Positions 1 through 11,629 of a DNA stretch of 64,000 nucleotides are shown here, piece after piece. The position numbers and the translations under genes are program-made. The number at the start of each line of letters is the position of its first letter. The stretch's first letter is position 1. This DNA comes from Tricholoma matsutake (lineage: Eukaryota; Basidiomycota; Agaricomycetes; Agaricales; Tricholomataceae). The notes beneath the pieces are model-generated. The model was not told the DNA's origin, made no database searches, and saw only the letters and a program-made list of their open reading frames with translations. The stretch is taken from NCBI GenBank assembly GCA_026075535.2, contig AP026542.1, forward strand, positions 2,914,001 to 2,978,000, read 5' to 3'.

Positions 1-1694
1 CCCACACGAACAAAACAACCATTGACTCTGACATGTGCTACAAGCATCTTTTCAACAAATCTGAGACTCGCCAACTCCTTGGGGACTTTACCAATCCATG
101 AGCCTTTCGCCAGGACATGTGGTGAGACTTAGCTCTTCCTGATGTGCTTGTGGCAACTGTCACAAATCTGACTACAGTCATAATCTAACACAGGTCCCTG
201 GAATTCACAAATCATGTCGGAAGACTTCTTACGTTCTACTCTAGTAACACCTGATGCTTCAAGTATGTGCAGCTGGTTTTTGACTGCCTTCAACCTAGTT
301 AAGCTCGACAGGGGTGTTAGCTGGGCACATACCGCACACCCAGCTTCCTCAAAATTTGTTGGTGCTGAGTCAGCACAAAACCCATGTATAATGTCATAAG
401 TCAGGGAATCATCAGCATGGCTAGGGGGAAAGTCACTTCCAGTATTGAGAACATTAACAGGAGACAACTCGGTGTTGGGCAAATTTTTAGAGCCAGGAGG
501 GTGTAGACCTGAGTGTCCAATAGTTTTGGTATTCATCAGGTGAGGAGAAACTTCACTTCTGGTATTAACTTGAATGGGAGACATCTCTAGGTTGACTGGT
601 TTCTTAGAGCTATTATGTGCCATGGTTCCGGTATTCCTAACATTGACAGGAGACTTCCCAATGTCAATGGAATCATTACTCTGAGTTTGGGGAGTTGACA
701 GCTTCAAGCCTGCCAAGGGAACAGGTCTTGCTGATGCAGTTATTGGCATCATAACATCTAACATAGGCTCACTGTCATTCGCTTTTGCGGTCTCATGCTG
801 ATGATGTGGAAGGTGATTATTAGAGGCTCTCTGTTTATCCTTTGGGTTACTGTTCTGTTTTGGGTTGAGTTTTCTTGCATTTGATGTGGCATCAATGATG
901 TTGAATACAGTTGTGGATGAGATACACACATCACAGTTATGTCCTTCAAAATGTAATAGCACCTCACACTTCAGGACATGGGAGCCCACTTGGATTTTGT
1001 GAACTTTTGTGATTTTGAACAGGGTTTGCAAAGGGACATGTGGAGCAATCAAATGTAGAGGGACACGAGTATGAATGTAGCCGTCAGCTTCAGGATATAT
1101 GTCTTGAATGGAATTGGAGGGGACGTGGTTCACAAACTTGAACACGTGGTCAGTGTTGTCTTCATATTTTTGTAGTATATATGGCTGAAGAGCAGCAAGA
1201 GGAAATAGATGTTGCCTACCACTGCTGAGACAATTTACATGTCTGCTGACAAGACCCTCAGTCTGACTTGTGCTTGAAGGACAATGCAATGTGCCCGATG
1301 TAGTGGAGATGGGAAGACATGTCATGAACCCAGCAAAAAGAAGCCAAAAAGGTAGAAATGTTTTAGGAAAATACTGGCTGATACGCCAGCGATTCACATG
1401 AATGAATTGACAGTGTGCAGACAAGAAGTTACCCAATTGAAGGAACAATGTTGCGCAATGACTGGTTAATAATGACATTCGTACCAAAAAGTCATGCCTG
1501 AACATCACCGAGCAGAATAAATGCAAGGATGCAATGCATGTGAGTAGGCGAGGTGAGCAAAAAGGCAAGCTGGAAACACACAGTGTCAAACTTGAGAAAA
1601 TTCTGACAAAAACAGCAAAAGGGTTCCCGCAGCTGCAACTTAGCCATTCTCTGTGACACCCCATGCCATATATCAAAAGTGAGAAGGAGCACAT
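1..1694 (-). pseudogene. Helitron N-terminal region, decayed, cut by window edge
   Basis: This is the N-terminal part of a fungal Helitron polyprotein read on the minus strand. The C-terminal part of the 521-residue frame carries the cysteine-rich motif EEAGCAVCAQLTPLSSLTRL and ends in CDSCHKHIRKS. The same motif recurs in the second Helitron of this window (27659-27892). After the TAA stop at about 129-131 the same frame continues to base 1 with KVPKELASLRFVEKMLVAHV, which matches the DUF6570-like block of the second copy. The stop is therefore a nonsense mutation, and the element runs out of the window to the left. Upstream, PLHLIAPHVPLQTLFKI...GHNCDVC matches the pre-domain of the same family. 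The first 140 or so residues of the frame are low-complexity and may not be coding. Rep and helicase parts would lie beyond base 1. The family is clear; the exact 5' limit is not. Confidence 0.75.
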
Positions 1695-1921
1695 GGTGGA
1701 TAGCCTGAACTAACGTTTCGGAAAAGATTTTCATGAAACGGAAGATGTGGTTTATCAAAATCCGAGGACACAAGTTAAAATTATCAGCGTGGATTAGGAG
1801 GAGTTTGACCAAGACATTGTCAGGAACATCATGGTAGAGGACAGGATGGATAGCAGAACTTGAGCGATCAAGACAGGGACAGGGACGGAGACAGGGACAC
1901 AGATGGGCTAATTGAAGGGGA

Positions 1922-1984
1922 TGGGGACAGGGACATCGACATGGATGGGGACAGGGACATCGACATGGATGGGGACAGGGACAG
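1922..1984 (+). repeat. 24-bp minisatellite
   Basis: About two and a half copies of a 24-bp unit, GGGGACAGGGACATCGACATGGAT, lie in a longer GGGACA-rich tract (about 1875-2000). Short open frames over it on both strands are composition artefacts. Confidence 0.7.
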
Positions 1985-2183
1985 GGAATGACATTGGGAC
2001 AAGGACACGTGTTGTTATCCCCAATCGTGCACAGGGTGAAGAGAGATGGAATGTGCTAGAACAGAGCAGGGAGTCAATGGAAATCAATGTAGAAGACAAA
2101 CAACATACTGGAGACACTGATGAGTTTTGATAACTGGACAAATAGGTAGCTTCTGACACTGCCAGGATTCTACAAAGGGTCAA

Positions 2184-2921
2184 TGAGTGTGATCACTGAC
2201 TGTAGTAGATGATGCAAAAGGCTCACAGGTTCTGACAGGCAGGAAAAGATAAGGACACCAGAGGCAAAACAGGCAAGAATGTAAGAGCATATGGCCACGC
2301 AAACAGAAAGTGATACATTCAGATGATGGCGGTCGTTTCAACTATGAAAAAAAGATTGAAAAATGTGTCGATCATGTGATGAATTACACGATGGCATTTG
2401 CTGCAATATTAGATTTTATTCCCATGCTAGCCCAGGTTGAAAGATGGAAGCGCGAATGGAAATCAGACATAAACCTCATTCCATAAATGGAACCCGGAAC
2501 CCAAACCTTGGACCGAACTTCGGTCCAGTTCTGAAATGTTCAGGTTTGAACTTTGTTTGAAACCAAACTGCAGCATCACTAATCAGTAGAGTTTTTGCTT
2601 ACCATTCCTGTAGTTTCACCAAAACTCGGCCGATTTCCTCAAAGAAAATTTACAGCCATACTGATAGGTGCTGTGAGCTCCTATTCTGAGAATTCTGAGG
2701 TCCCAAGTGCAAGGGAACAAGGACTAATATTGAGTTTTCAAACACCTACCCACTTTCAAACCCAGCACCAGGGATAGTAAGACAATGGTTGGCAACAGAA
2801 AATTCACAAATTCTCACAAATCTTTCTTTGGCTGCTGAGTGATGCCAATTAATAAGTAAGGCATGTGAATCTAATCAACAAGCCACTCAAGTCTCGAGCA
2901 ATTCCATCGATATAGATTATC
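2184..2921. other. No recognisable gene
   Basis: AT-rich sequence between the Helitron remnant and the PIF/Harbinger pair. I see no coding similarity, splice structure or clear repeat. It may hold the 5' end and terminal repeat of the Harbinger element, but I could not pick out a TIR. Confidence 0.4.
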
Positions 2922-4226
2922 ATGCACATGCACCATTCATCTAACAGCCCCCCTCTGCCTGCTATTAGTATGGATGCTGTGACTGCTACTCAATGCCACT
3001 GGTCCTCGGCTGATGAAGAGAGGATGATCAACTTTCTTTGCTCTAAAAAGGAGGCTGCTGCAGATGGTGCAAACTTCAAGGTTACTGTCTGGAATGTGCT
3101 CACTGTAGAGATGGCATTGCATCATGGAATAGGTGCACTGAAGACTGTCAAAGCCTGCAAGTCTAAATATGCCTGGGTCAGTACGACATCACAAACTCCC
3201 TGATCTTTCACTGACTAATGCTTTCTCTAGCTCCAATCTGCCTATACCATTGTGTCGACTCTGAAGGGGCTCTCAGGGTTTAGTGATCGGTGGGACAATG
3301 AGAAAGGAATGAACATAGGTGTAAATGAAGTGGATGCATGGAATGTGTACTGCAGTGGTGAGTAGTAGTAGTAGTAGTATTGATATTGTGATTGTGCTGC
3401 TGATAGGGTTTCTAGAAACATGAAAAAGCGAAGGCCTACACGCAGAAGGGGTTTCCTTTGTACCAACTTATGTCAGGGCTCATGCCTACTCTTGGGAAGG
3501 GCACCCATGCCTTCCATCCATCTAATCAGACATGGGGTGCCTCTAGTGCTGTATCAACAATGGTTCCCGAGCCGCTCAGTGACAATGAAGCTACTGCAGA
3601 TACATCCATGCCTGTTCAGCCCTCTATCTCTATTCCCACTATTTCTGCATCTACCACCATGCAATCTTGAGCCCCACCATCTGATAGCCATGATCCACCA
3701 CCGCCTTCTTTGCCTCCTGCTTCTGTTGCATCTAGCACTCATGATATGCCACCTCTCTCTTCACAGCAAATTCCACATACCTCAGGACTGTCAACCATGA
3801 CTTCTTCTACCACCAAGCAGAAATACTCAGCGATGGCAGCTATCCAGTCTGGTCAGTCATCCTCGATGGCATCGGGAAAGAAACAATGCTCTGTTGTACC
3901 GGGTGCGGTTGCTAAACGGCATCAAGGAATCACTGGACACATTCAATAAGACTATTGAATGTAGCCTTGTACAGCCACCTCAGGAATGTGTTCCTGATAC
4001 CTCACCAGAGCACCGTGCTAAGGCCATGGCTCATCTCCAGGAGGTTGAGACCCATTTGGATGATGCACGCATGATTGCACTCATTGATCTCTTCAAAGCT
4101 GACACTGCTGAAGCAGATATCTACATGTCACTGCAGTGTGAGGTCCTTCACAAGAAGTGGCTTGACAAACAGCTTTCTGAACGTTGTGGATTTCCTGTGA
4201 GCATTGATGTACTGGTGACAGTTTGA
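2922..4226 (+). pseudogene. PIF/Harbinger Myb/SANT-like DNA-binding protein (ORF1), decayed
   Basis: This is the accessory DNA-binding protein that travels with PIF/Harbinger transposases. The first exon has the Myb/SANT-like pattern W-DEERMINFL...NFKVTVWNVL...LKTVKACKSKYAW. An intron at about 3177-3231 (GTCAGT to CTCTAG) joins it in phase to LQSAYTIVSTLKGLSGFSD...DAWNVYC. A later exon begins KHEKAKAYTQKGFPLYQLM, the usual continuation. A (TAG)n microsatellite at about 3362-3380 sits at the expected second donor and spoils the junction. Downstream the frame has a TGA at 3668-3670 and a shift near 3900. The tail LLNGIKESLDTFNKT...ALIDLFKADTAEADIY is the typical C-terminal region. It faces the transposase at 4372-5213 tail to tail, as expected for this superfamily. 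Confidence 0.7.
3362..3380 (+). repeat. (TAG)n microsatellite
   Basis: Six TAG/GTA units just after exon 2 of the Myb-like gene. It overlaps the likely splice donor and introduces stop codons, so it may have contributed to inactivation. Confidence 0.7.
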
Positions 4227-4371
4227 TATTTTCTTCTGTATCCTCTAAACAAACATTGTTGTTTCTTTGTAAAATCATATGTAGTTACTCAAGACCCCTT
4301 CTTTGAAGTTCAGCTCTGTACTGTAGCCACATGTTGTTGGCAATCTCATCTCTTCTGGTGTCTGCCTCGCA

Positions 4372-5213
4372 TCACTCTGCAGTCCTGGCAGGTCCTTCAG
4401 CTAAATTTCCAGTGGCTTCACCATGGCTTGGCTCCATGTCAGCAGCAGGGGCTTGTTGAAGAAGCTCCTCTAACTCCTCTTCATCATAATCTTGAATAAC
4501 ATTGTGAATTGCTGCTAGTGCCGGTGCAATCATTGCTTGCATATCTATGTCTAGGTTAGGATTGCCCCTCAGAATTGCAAAATGGTTCTTCAAGATACCA
4601 AACATATGCTCAACAATATTATGTGCTGAAGCATGCCGGAGATTGAAGAGCTCCTGTGGATTGGCCGGACTACCATGAATATGTAAGAATAATATGACAG
4701 AGAGCATTAGAGAATATACAGCACTGAAGCTCAGTGCGACTCCATTCTTGAAGGTGGTAATGTACACCTCAATATGGAAGCATGAGGGAGATGGAGTTTG
4801 GAAAGCCTGCATCTGCAAGGTAGTAGCGACCACTGGCTGTAGGAACATACAAATCTGTGATGCGAGCATCGTTGAACATAGTCGAGTCTGTAATTGATCC
4901 TTCCCACCCACTAAAGACATACATAAATCTGCTCCCCTACATGACAAATTGATAGACCAGTAGTAGATCAGTACAGGAAGATTGCAAGTTGCTCTTCAAG
5001 CATGACTCCCCTTGAATGATTGCAACTGATGATCTGTAAATATGCTACTAATATCTTGAAGACATGAAGGTGGACCCCAAGTTCACAGCGGATGCACTCT
5101 GGGTGGCCTCTCATGAGCTCGGCAACCCAAGCAGCACCAGTAAGTGCAGATGTATGATACAGAATTTTGTTGAATTGTGGGGATCCATAGCATAATGTAG
5201 CTTGTACAACCAT
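4372..5213 (-). pseudogene. PIF/Harbinger DDE transposase, internally deleted
   Basis: Two recognisable blocks are read on the minus strand. The upstream block (about 5180-4940) reads LTGAAWVAELMRGHPECIR...LEEQLAIFLY...TGLSI-HVGE, the N-terminal helix-rich region of Harbinger transposases. The downstream block (about 4925-4372) reads FMYVFSGWEGSITDSTMFND, LADAGFPNS, NPQELFNLRHASAHNIVEHM and FGILKNHFAILR, which is the C-terminal half of the DDE domain. A 55-bp intron (4670-4724) separates the middle of this block. About 100 residues that should lie between VGE and FMYV, including the start of the catalytic core, are missing at about 4935. The protein cannot be active. It converges on the Myb-like ORF1 at 2922-4226, so the two formed one element. 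Confidence 0.8.
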
Positions 5214-5263
5214 ATTGACGACAATGGCAACAATCTGGATGAGTCGTCTCTGTCAGTCCTGAT

Positions 5264-8200
5264 TCATCATCAGGAAAATTACTTTCTGACCCAGACTTTC
5301 CCAGGGTTAAGGCTATTTCCCAGGGCATACTGAATCACCCTGTGATGCCCTGTGATAGCCTGTGATGCACTGCAACACATCAGGGTTCATGAAATATGAC
5401 AGGTGCAACACCATGTATATTCACTGTGGTTTTTACTCAATTTTTGCCTTCCTTTTCACATTCTCTATTGTTACATAGTGTATTTGTGTTGTATAGTTAC
5501 TAAAGCACTAAATTTAATACCCCCAATATCCTGGTACAGACTAGTACAAGTAAACCAAAAAGAAAAAAAATCCTGCCCCCATGCAAAGCATGGGGCAGGG
5601 GTCATCTGATCATGCATCGACACTGTTGTCTCCTTGTTGCCATTTCCCCATGCCTGTCATCCTCATTGTGCCCGCTACCTCTCTGTTGTCCCTGGCCTTA
5701 CCACTCCCCATTTGCACCCTGTGAGCAGTTGCTTGTGGTGACAGTTGGGGGTGCTGTAAAGGTGGTGGTGGTGGTGATGATGGTGGCCATCCTCATGCTG
5801 GTCTTCCTCTCGTCATCATAGTTGTTGGAGAGTTGGGGCTGCTGGGTCATGCCCGTCATTCTGGTGTCATCCCCCTCCCCATTGTTGGTGTCATTGTTGG
5901 TTTGCATGTTTCCTCCCCCCACAAGGAGTTCCTCGCAGTGGTGATTGGCCATTGTCGTTCTGTTCTTCCACCGGTGATCCACCCCAGGAACAGGCGAGAA
6001 GTGGTAGTGGGGTCATTATTTCTCCCCCTCGTTCCTGTCATGCTCCCCATTTCCACCCTGCAAGCAGCTGCTCACGGTGGCAATTGGAGATGGTGTCATG
6101 GTGTCAGCTCATCCTGCTGTTCTTCATCCTGTTGTCCACCCTGCACGCAGAGGCTCGCAGCGGTGTGGGCATAGGAGATTGCTGTCTCGTCACTCATGTT
6201 TTGTCAGCTGGGGATGTTGCAACATGGCAGGAGGTACCTACCTTGTGGTTAGTTATCCCACTAACTGGGCTCTCTGATACCTCCTATTCAATCTCACATC
6301 CCATATGCAGGTGGAGGAGAGCACGGGTGGGCTGGGACAGCCCTTGTTGTCAAAAAGTCCTAAAGAAGAGTAAAAAGGTGCAGTTAGCCAAATAACAACC
6401 AAAAGTTATAAAAAAAAACTTAATACCCCGACAAGCAGTGGCTCGCAGTGGCAGGGGCGGGTGCTGGGTCATGGTCTCGTCATCGTCCCTCTCTCCCCTC
6501 TCCCTCCCATCATTGTGCCCCTTCTGTTGTCGTTTGTGTCGTCTGGTCCTGGTCCTTGCTCTCAATGTTCCCTCATTCTTCCCCTCCTCCTCGTCCCCAC
6601 ATTGTCATTGTTGTCTGGTTGTTGTTGTTGTTGTTCCCCCATCTTCATTCTCATCTCTCGTCTCTCGTTTCCTGTCACCTTGCTCCCTGTTTCTACCCCA
6701 CGAGCAGTTGCTCATGGCTGTGGTTGGGGGTGCTTTGACATTGGTCATCATCCTTGTCCTCCCCCTCTCATTGTTGTGTCCCTTCTCTTTCCCCTGCTCC
6801 TCCCCATAGTAAAGCTTTGTAACTAGAAACCTGTTAGTAAAAAGAACATGAAACGAGCAAAGAAAAAAAAAACTTACCGGTGGCCCAAGATGACATCCCT
6901 TCCACCTTTTTTTCATTTGGTTTACCTCCTCCCCCTCGTTTCCCGTCATCTCATTGTTATGTTGTCATTCTGTTGTCTCCCCATCACCTCGTCATTCCAT
7001 CATTCCATATGTTGTCATTCCGTTTCATCTGGTGCACGTTGCCATTCCTGTTTCCACCCCACGAGAAGTTGCTTGTGGCGGTAGTTCTGGGTCTCTTGTG
7101 TGGTGGCTGTGGTGGCCATCATCATGGTTTTGGTGTTGTGGTGTTGTTGTACCATAGATAGAACCTAAACAAAAAAAAGAGTCAGTTTAAACAAAACAAC
7201 AAAGAACATCTTAAACAATGTGACATGCCATTTACATTGAGGGTCGCATCTTGTGTACCCATACCCCTACCTGTGCCTACCCTTGGTCCATACCCGCATG
7301 GGTTGGCATACCCTTGCCATACACTAGTTGCGTTTGAAGCCCTCAAAACCTGTAAATTAATAAAACTTAATTTAGTTGAAGTAAAAGAACAAGAAGTGAA
7401 GATAAAAACTTACAAGGGGCCCAAATGACGATGTTTAAGTGAATTAACTTAGAATAATAACCACCTTCAACAATGCCACCATCCTCCCTTTCACCTCACT
7501 ATTACCACCTTTCCACTCCATCAACATCCACCACCATGACTCCCATGCACATTCCCATGCTAGCAAGAGCCACCAGAGGTTAGTAACAAGTCAATAACAG
7601 TTTGTAATGAAGTAAGTAAATAATTGTAATGAGGTTAGTAACAAGTCAATTACAGTTTGTAATGAAGTAAGTAAACAATTTGTAAACAGGTAAGTTTGTA
7701 ATAAAGTAAGTAAACAATTGGTATTGAGGCTAGTAACTGGTCAATTACCATTTGCAATGAATTCAGTAACACTTTTGTAATGGAGTCAGTAACAATTTTT
7801 GTAGTTGTAGGGACTTTGCGCATGAAAAAAGCCTGACGCAATATAGTGGACACCTAGTTTCATGCCTCGCCGTTTCCAGCCATAATACAACCAAACAAAA
7901 CCCCTTGCCTTCTACAAGAGAAGTAATGACTTCCTCTTTACTACTTGTTATTTTGTAAGTCTTTTGTTAGTAAATGTATTGACAGTGGGTAACAAATGTC
8001 ATATTTACAGGCTGGCGGTATCAACAAGCTTCCAATACTGCACTACAAAGTTGTTTACTGACTTCAATACAAACAATTACTAACCGTGACTGTCTCAATA
8101 CAAACTTATTACAAACAATTACTAACTGCCTCAATACAAACTACAAACAGGTTACTGACTTCAATACAAACTATTACAAGCAATTACCAACTTCAATACA

Positions 8201-8844
8201 AACTATTACTAACAGATTACTGACTTCAATCCCAAACTTGTTCAATACAAACCATTACTCATGAACCCAGGGACCCCCCTTTATGCTATACTTATAGTCT
8301 AATATAATAATATTAGTAGCTGCATCAACAAGCTGCTACTGCGCTACACTAACTTTGTAAGTCCTTTGTTAGTCAATGCATTTACAGTTTCAATTAATGT
8401 TATATTTGCAGCCTAATTCTGTCTGTGTATTAACAAGCTATTACTACTTAAACTCATGGATTTTTTCAAGTCCTGTAGTGACTGATGAAGAACTCATCAA
8501 GTTTGTAAGTAGTAATGGTTTGTATTGAAGTTAGTAACATATTTGTAATGATTATAATGAAGTTGGTAAAGAAATTTGTAATGATGTTAGTGACATCTTT
8601 AGGGCGGGCCTTTGTGCATGGGATATTTCTGATGAGGCTATCCAGGAAGCATATGAATCATACATTCCTGAGGTGTCCTGGAACACTTTGGACTGAAATT
8701 CACTATCCTGAAGACTGGCAAATAATGGCACTTTACCTACAAAGTGCCCAGGGTAGACAATAGCCTTGGATGCCCTGGCATGTCCCAAGGCATCCTAGGT
8801 AACCCAGGACACCCTGGGGACAAAAGCAATTTTCCTGATGATGA
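5264..8844. mobile_element. Element D: putative non-autonomous palindrome-rich element
   Basis: The stretch is flanked by imperfect inverted repeats. The left one (5264 on) starts TCATCATCAGGAAAATTACT; the right one, ending at about 8844, reads TCATCATCAGGAAAATTGCT on the other strand. Both are followed by CCCAGG-rich subterminal sequence. The interior resembles elements A-C: a GC hairpin at 5572-5598, CAGCTG-type hairpins at about 5720, 6058, 6143, 6433, 6696 and 7057, and two intron-like blocks on the minus strand (6823-6877 and 7350-7413) beside GGCCCAA sequences. No protein-coding gene is convincing; the long open frames are shadows of pyrimidine-rich sequence. It lacks the CTTTACACT end and the tRNA-like modules of A-C. 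The boundaries are tentative because I found no target-site duplication and both flanks could be fragments of one older element. Confidence 0.4.
7575..8600. repeat. AT-rich inverted array of GTTAGTAA/TTTGTATTGAAG motifs
   Basis: From about 7575 to 7830 the + strand repeats units like GTTAGTAAC followed by TTTGTAATGAAG. From about 8040 to 8270 the same motif recurs many times on the other strand (CTTCAATACAAA, TTACTAAC). One more + strand block lies at 8510-8590. Similar motifs occur near 60285-60345. This looks like the subterminal repeat arrays of a DNA transposon, or a degraded foldback element. No coding sequence is seen. Confidence 0.55.
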
Positions 8845-8884
8845 TATGCAGTGCGGTAAGATCAAGGAGGGAACTAATGGTATC

Positions 8885-9075
8885 GTGGATATTCTAGAGT
8901 TCTTATAAGTTAAATCTGGACTACAAAGAATATATACAGCTTGAACTTGAGCGAGCTTATCACAAGCTGCACTGTATGGCAAGAAGTGTCACAGCTGACA
9001 ATATTGAGCCTTTGCCATGCAAGATGCAAGAATTTTACTCCACATATCTTGAGCCTAGGCTAGACGATCACTGAA
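8885..9075 (+). other. Short unidentified coding-like fragment
   Basis: An uninterrupted frame from about 8908 reads LDYKEYIQLELERAYHKLHC, continues through MARSVTADNIEPLPCKMQEF, and stops at a TGA near 9074. It is charged and helix-like, resembling part of a real protein more than random AT-rich sequence, but I do not recognise a family. It may be a piece of a transposon protein. Confidence 0.25.
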
Positions 9076-9535
9076 TGCAGCTTGAGAGGCAGCGATCTTG
9101 AGCCTATGCCACACATCATAATCCTATGTTGCGCATCAACATTATTCAATATCCGACAGATTTCATCACGAGTTTCAAACAGAATATCGTGAGAAGAGAG
9201 ATATATTTCCATTGCTGACCACCCTCTAAATATACGACCGAGTCCTCAATACTGAGAACTCGGAATTCCACGGAGTCCGCGATTACACACTCTGCATAGA
9301 TTAAAATCATTTCTTACCAAACACAGGATGCTTTCTTTGAGTGAACGGTACTTTGTCTATCTTATACTTAGGTAGTCCACAATTTCTCCACATGTGCGAA
9401 GATGAACATTGTAAGGGACAAGCTTGAATGTAGAAATCCTCTTTTTCGATACATGAATTATACAAGAATGAACAGTTGTACAAAAAGGGTATACAACGCA
9501 GACCTGCCGTATCGCAGAGAATGAGCCGCAGAATA

Positions 9536-10778
9536 TCAAACTTCATCAAACCCAGCAGCGAACCATTCCAAAATATCAGGCGTCATCCTTCCCAGCTTTA
9601 CCTCCTTAGTGAAAAAATCAAGGAATGGATCGTTGTGTACCCCATTCTCTTGTATCCAGAACGTCGCGCCATCGTGAACGCTGCAGATCTGCTTCGCGAA
9701 TGTTTCAATCGAGTCCCTACAGCATTCAACAGATCCGGCAGTGATAAGCATTCGCTCAACGACTGTATCCACTGACTTGAACCAAGAGTCGGGTGCTCTG
9801 GTCGCCTCCACATAAGGCAGCCAGGAGTCAGGGACTCCCTCGAGGACTTCCTTGCCCCAAGCACTAATACATTTGGAACCCATGACGTCGCAGTCGTCAT
9901 TTGATGTTATGGAACCTTCTGTACCTTGCAATTTTACCCATGGGGACATGAGGTAGATTCCTCGAATGCGAAAGGGAAGGTTGAGGGGGCGAATACCATT
10001 GACAGGGTGGAGAAGATGAGAGATGAGTTGGATAGCAAGATTAGCACCGGCGGAGTCGCCAACGATTTGGATGTTTTGCGGCTGAACTCCGGTTGATAGG
10101 AGATGCTCGATCGCCGCAACAGCTTGCTTGAGCTGAATGGGGAATGTGGCGGATGGAATTAGGGCTGCAATCGATACAAGTTAATTATATTTCACATCGA
10201 AATTCAAAGAAGAACAAGGCACTTACTATAGTTCAGGATTGCAACGCCCGTATCGATATTTTTCTTCTTGAGTTCAGCCATAATATATTTCCAAAATGAC
10301 ATTGTGTAGTATTGCATGGGGAATAAAAATACACCACCTGCCAAAATACATTGTAATAAGCTCAGGAGAGTCAAATGACGATGAATACATAATACGTGCC
10401 GTGAAAATACAGGATCACTCTGTCCGTTCTTCGCTTATCGATCCAAAACAGTCGAGTGTCCTCGCTCAATTCATCCACTATCATAGGGAGCCCGTTTTGC
10501 TTCACCCAGGCTTTGTATACGGTACCAGTGTCGCTCAGAACCCATTGCAGTTGCTTTACGCTCAGTTCCTTACCGATATAGTAGATCATCTTGTCCCCCA
10601 AGACTCGCGTCCAGGTTTTCAATCGATTACTTCGATGAAACGGTGATGTTAGAAGGGTCCATGCGAGAACGATCGCTGTAATTGAATAACTGGTCAACTT
10701 CAAGAAAACTTTAGTCTCTGACGGAGTTTACATACGCATGTAAAGAAACACGGAGAGTAGAAGAGTGACTTTCTCCAT
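9536..10778 (-). CDS. Alpha/beta hydrolase fold-3 protein (esterase/steryl acetyl hydrolase-like)
   Basis: Four exons read on the minus strand: 10778-10736, 10675-10400, 10337-10227 and 10164-9536. Together they total 1,059 nt, an exact multiple of three (352 residues plus stop), with no internal stop. The N-terminus MEKVTLLLSVFLYMPIVLAW is hydrophobic, so a signal anchor or signal peptide is likely. The oxyanion-hole region is RVILYFHGGVFLF. The nucleophile elbow is GDSAGANL, with Ser as the catalytic residue. The likely acid is in the ITAGSVECCRDS segment and the catalytic His in GVHNDPFLDF. This order is typical of the hormone-sensitive-lipase-like alpha/beta hydrolase_3 family, which includes fungal deacetylating steryl esterases. 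Introns are 60, 62 and 62 bp. Two are GT-AG; the middle one has a GC donor. The substrate cannot be told from sequence. It is the only gene in the window that looks intact and host-encoded. Confidence 0.85.
10338..10399 (-). other. GC-AG intron in the hydrolase gene
   Basis: On the minus strand exon 2 ends ...TTTCACG and the intron starts GCACGTATTATG, ending TTGGCAG. Only the GC donor restores the conserved HGG motif and the frame. The other two introns in the gene have GT donors. A GT to GC change in the donor is the simplest explanation; GC donors are a known minor class. Confidence 0.75.
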
Positions 10779-11187
10779 CTGAGAAGGACTGCCATATTGT
10801 CTGCCAGCTTGAGATGCGACCAACATTTTCTTGCAGACGCTACCAGGGATAGGTGAGCCTGTGCTTGGCGGACCGCACGTATCATTGCTGGCCTGTTATA
10901 TAAGTCTGAATTCAAAGACAGCTTCGATTTCGAGTCATAGACTCAGAAGTTCTGCAGCGAAGCATGGTTGCGTGATAAGCGGGTCCGAAATTCGAGCATT
11001 AGATCAGTACGACAACGACAACCAAGGGTCTCCATCGGGATGATCTGGTCGGCTGCGAAGCGAGAGTTGAACATGAGTCAAAGACAGTAGCGATCTTAAC
11101 GGGAGAACTTAAACTTTGAAGGATCCGTTGATTATGAGAAGGAGTCCGCGAACTGAAAAGACTTGAGAGTAGTTGAGAGCTTCTCAC

Positions 11188-11629
11188 GGTGACTTCTCCA
11201 CGGTCCTGTCACGCTGCCGATCGTGCCGATCAAGTAGGTGTAAGAACTATATATGGGGCCCCTGCTAATTTAAACTCCGACACATGCAGTGAAAAATGGT
11301 AACGCATGTAGATCGTATTCCACGGAAAGAATTAGATAGGCTTTATGTGAGAAAAAGTGTTCCTGTTGATGAAAATGAAAAAGTCTTGGTAGTGGAACTT
11401 TTTTAAATGGTCTCATTCTTCTAATACAGCTTTCTCAACCACAAGATCTCGACATTGAGAAATTAAAAAAAAATCTGCAACCAAGAAATTGATTAGAAGT
11501 CTACGAAATAGTGTTCTCCAACTTTATTTCAGGAGAAACGGTTGTGTGGAAACCAATCTACACGATACAGTCATTCATGGTGTATATCCATCCTAAAAAG
11601 GAAATAAACGCGATCGACGCTTAGCTTAA
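11188..11629. other. Intergenic region
   Basis: Spacer between the hydrolase and the next gene. A TATA-like ACTATATATGG lies at about 11247-11257 on the + strand, about 375 bp before the next ORF, too far to be assigned with confidence. Nothing else is recognised. Confidence 0.3.

Noticed and set aside
3242..3466. Minus-strand ORF rich in Tyr
   Set aside because: It is the complement of the (TAG)n microsatellite and exon 2 of the Myb-like gene.
5612..7161. Many overlapping open frames of 60-120 codons in the pyrimidine-rich tract
   Set aside because: They are Ser/Pro/Leu/Val- or Arg/Thr-rich on all frames, have no domain motif, and follow the composition and palindromes of element D.
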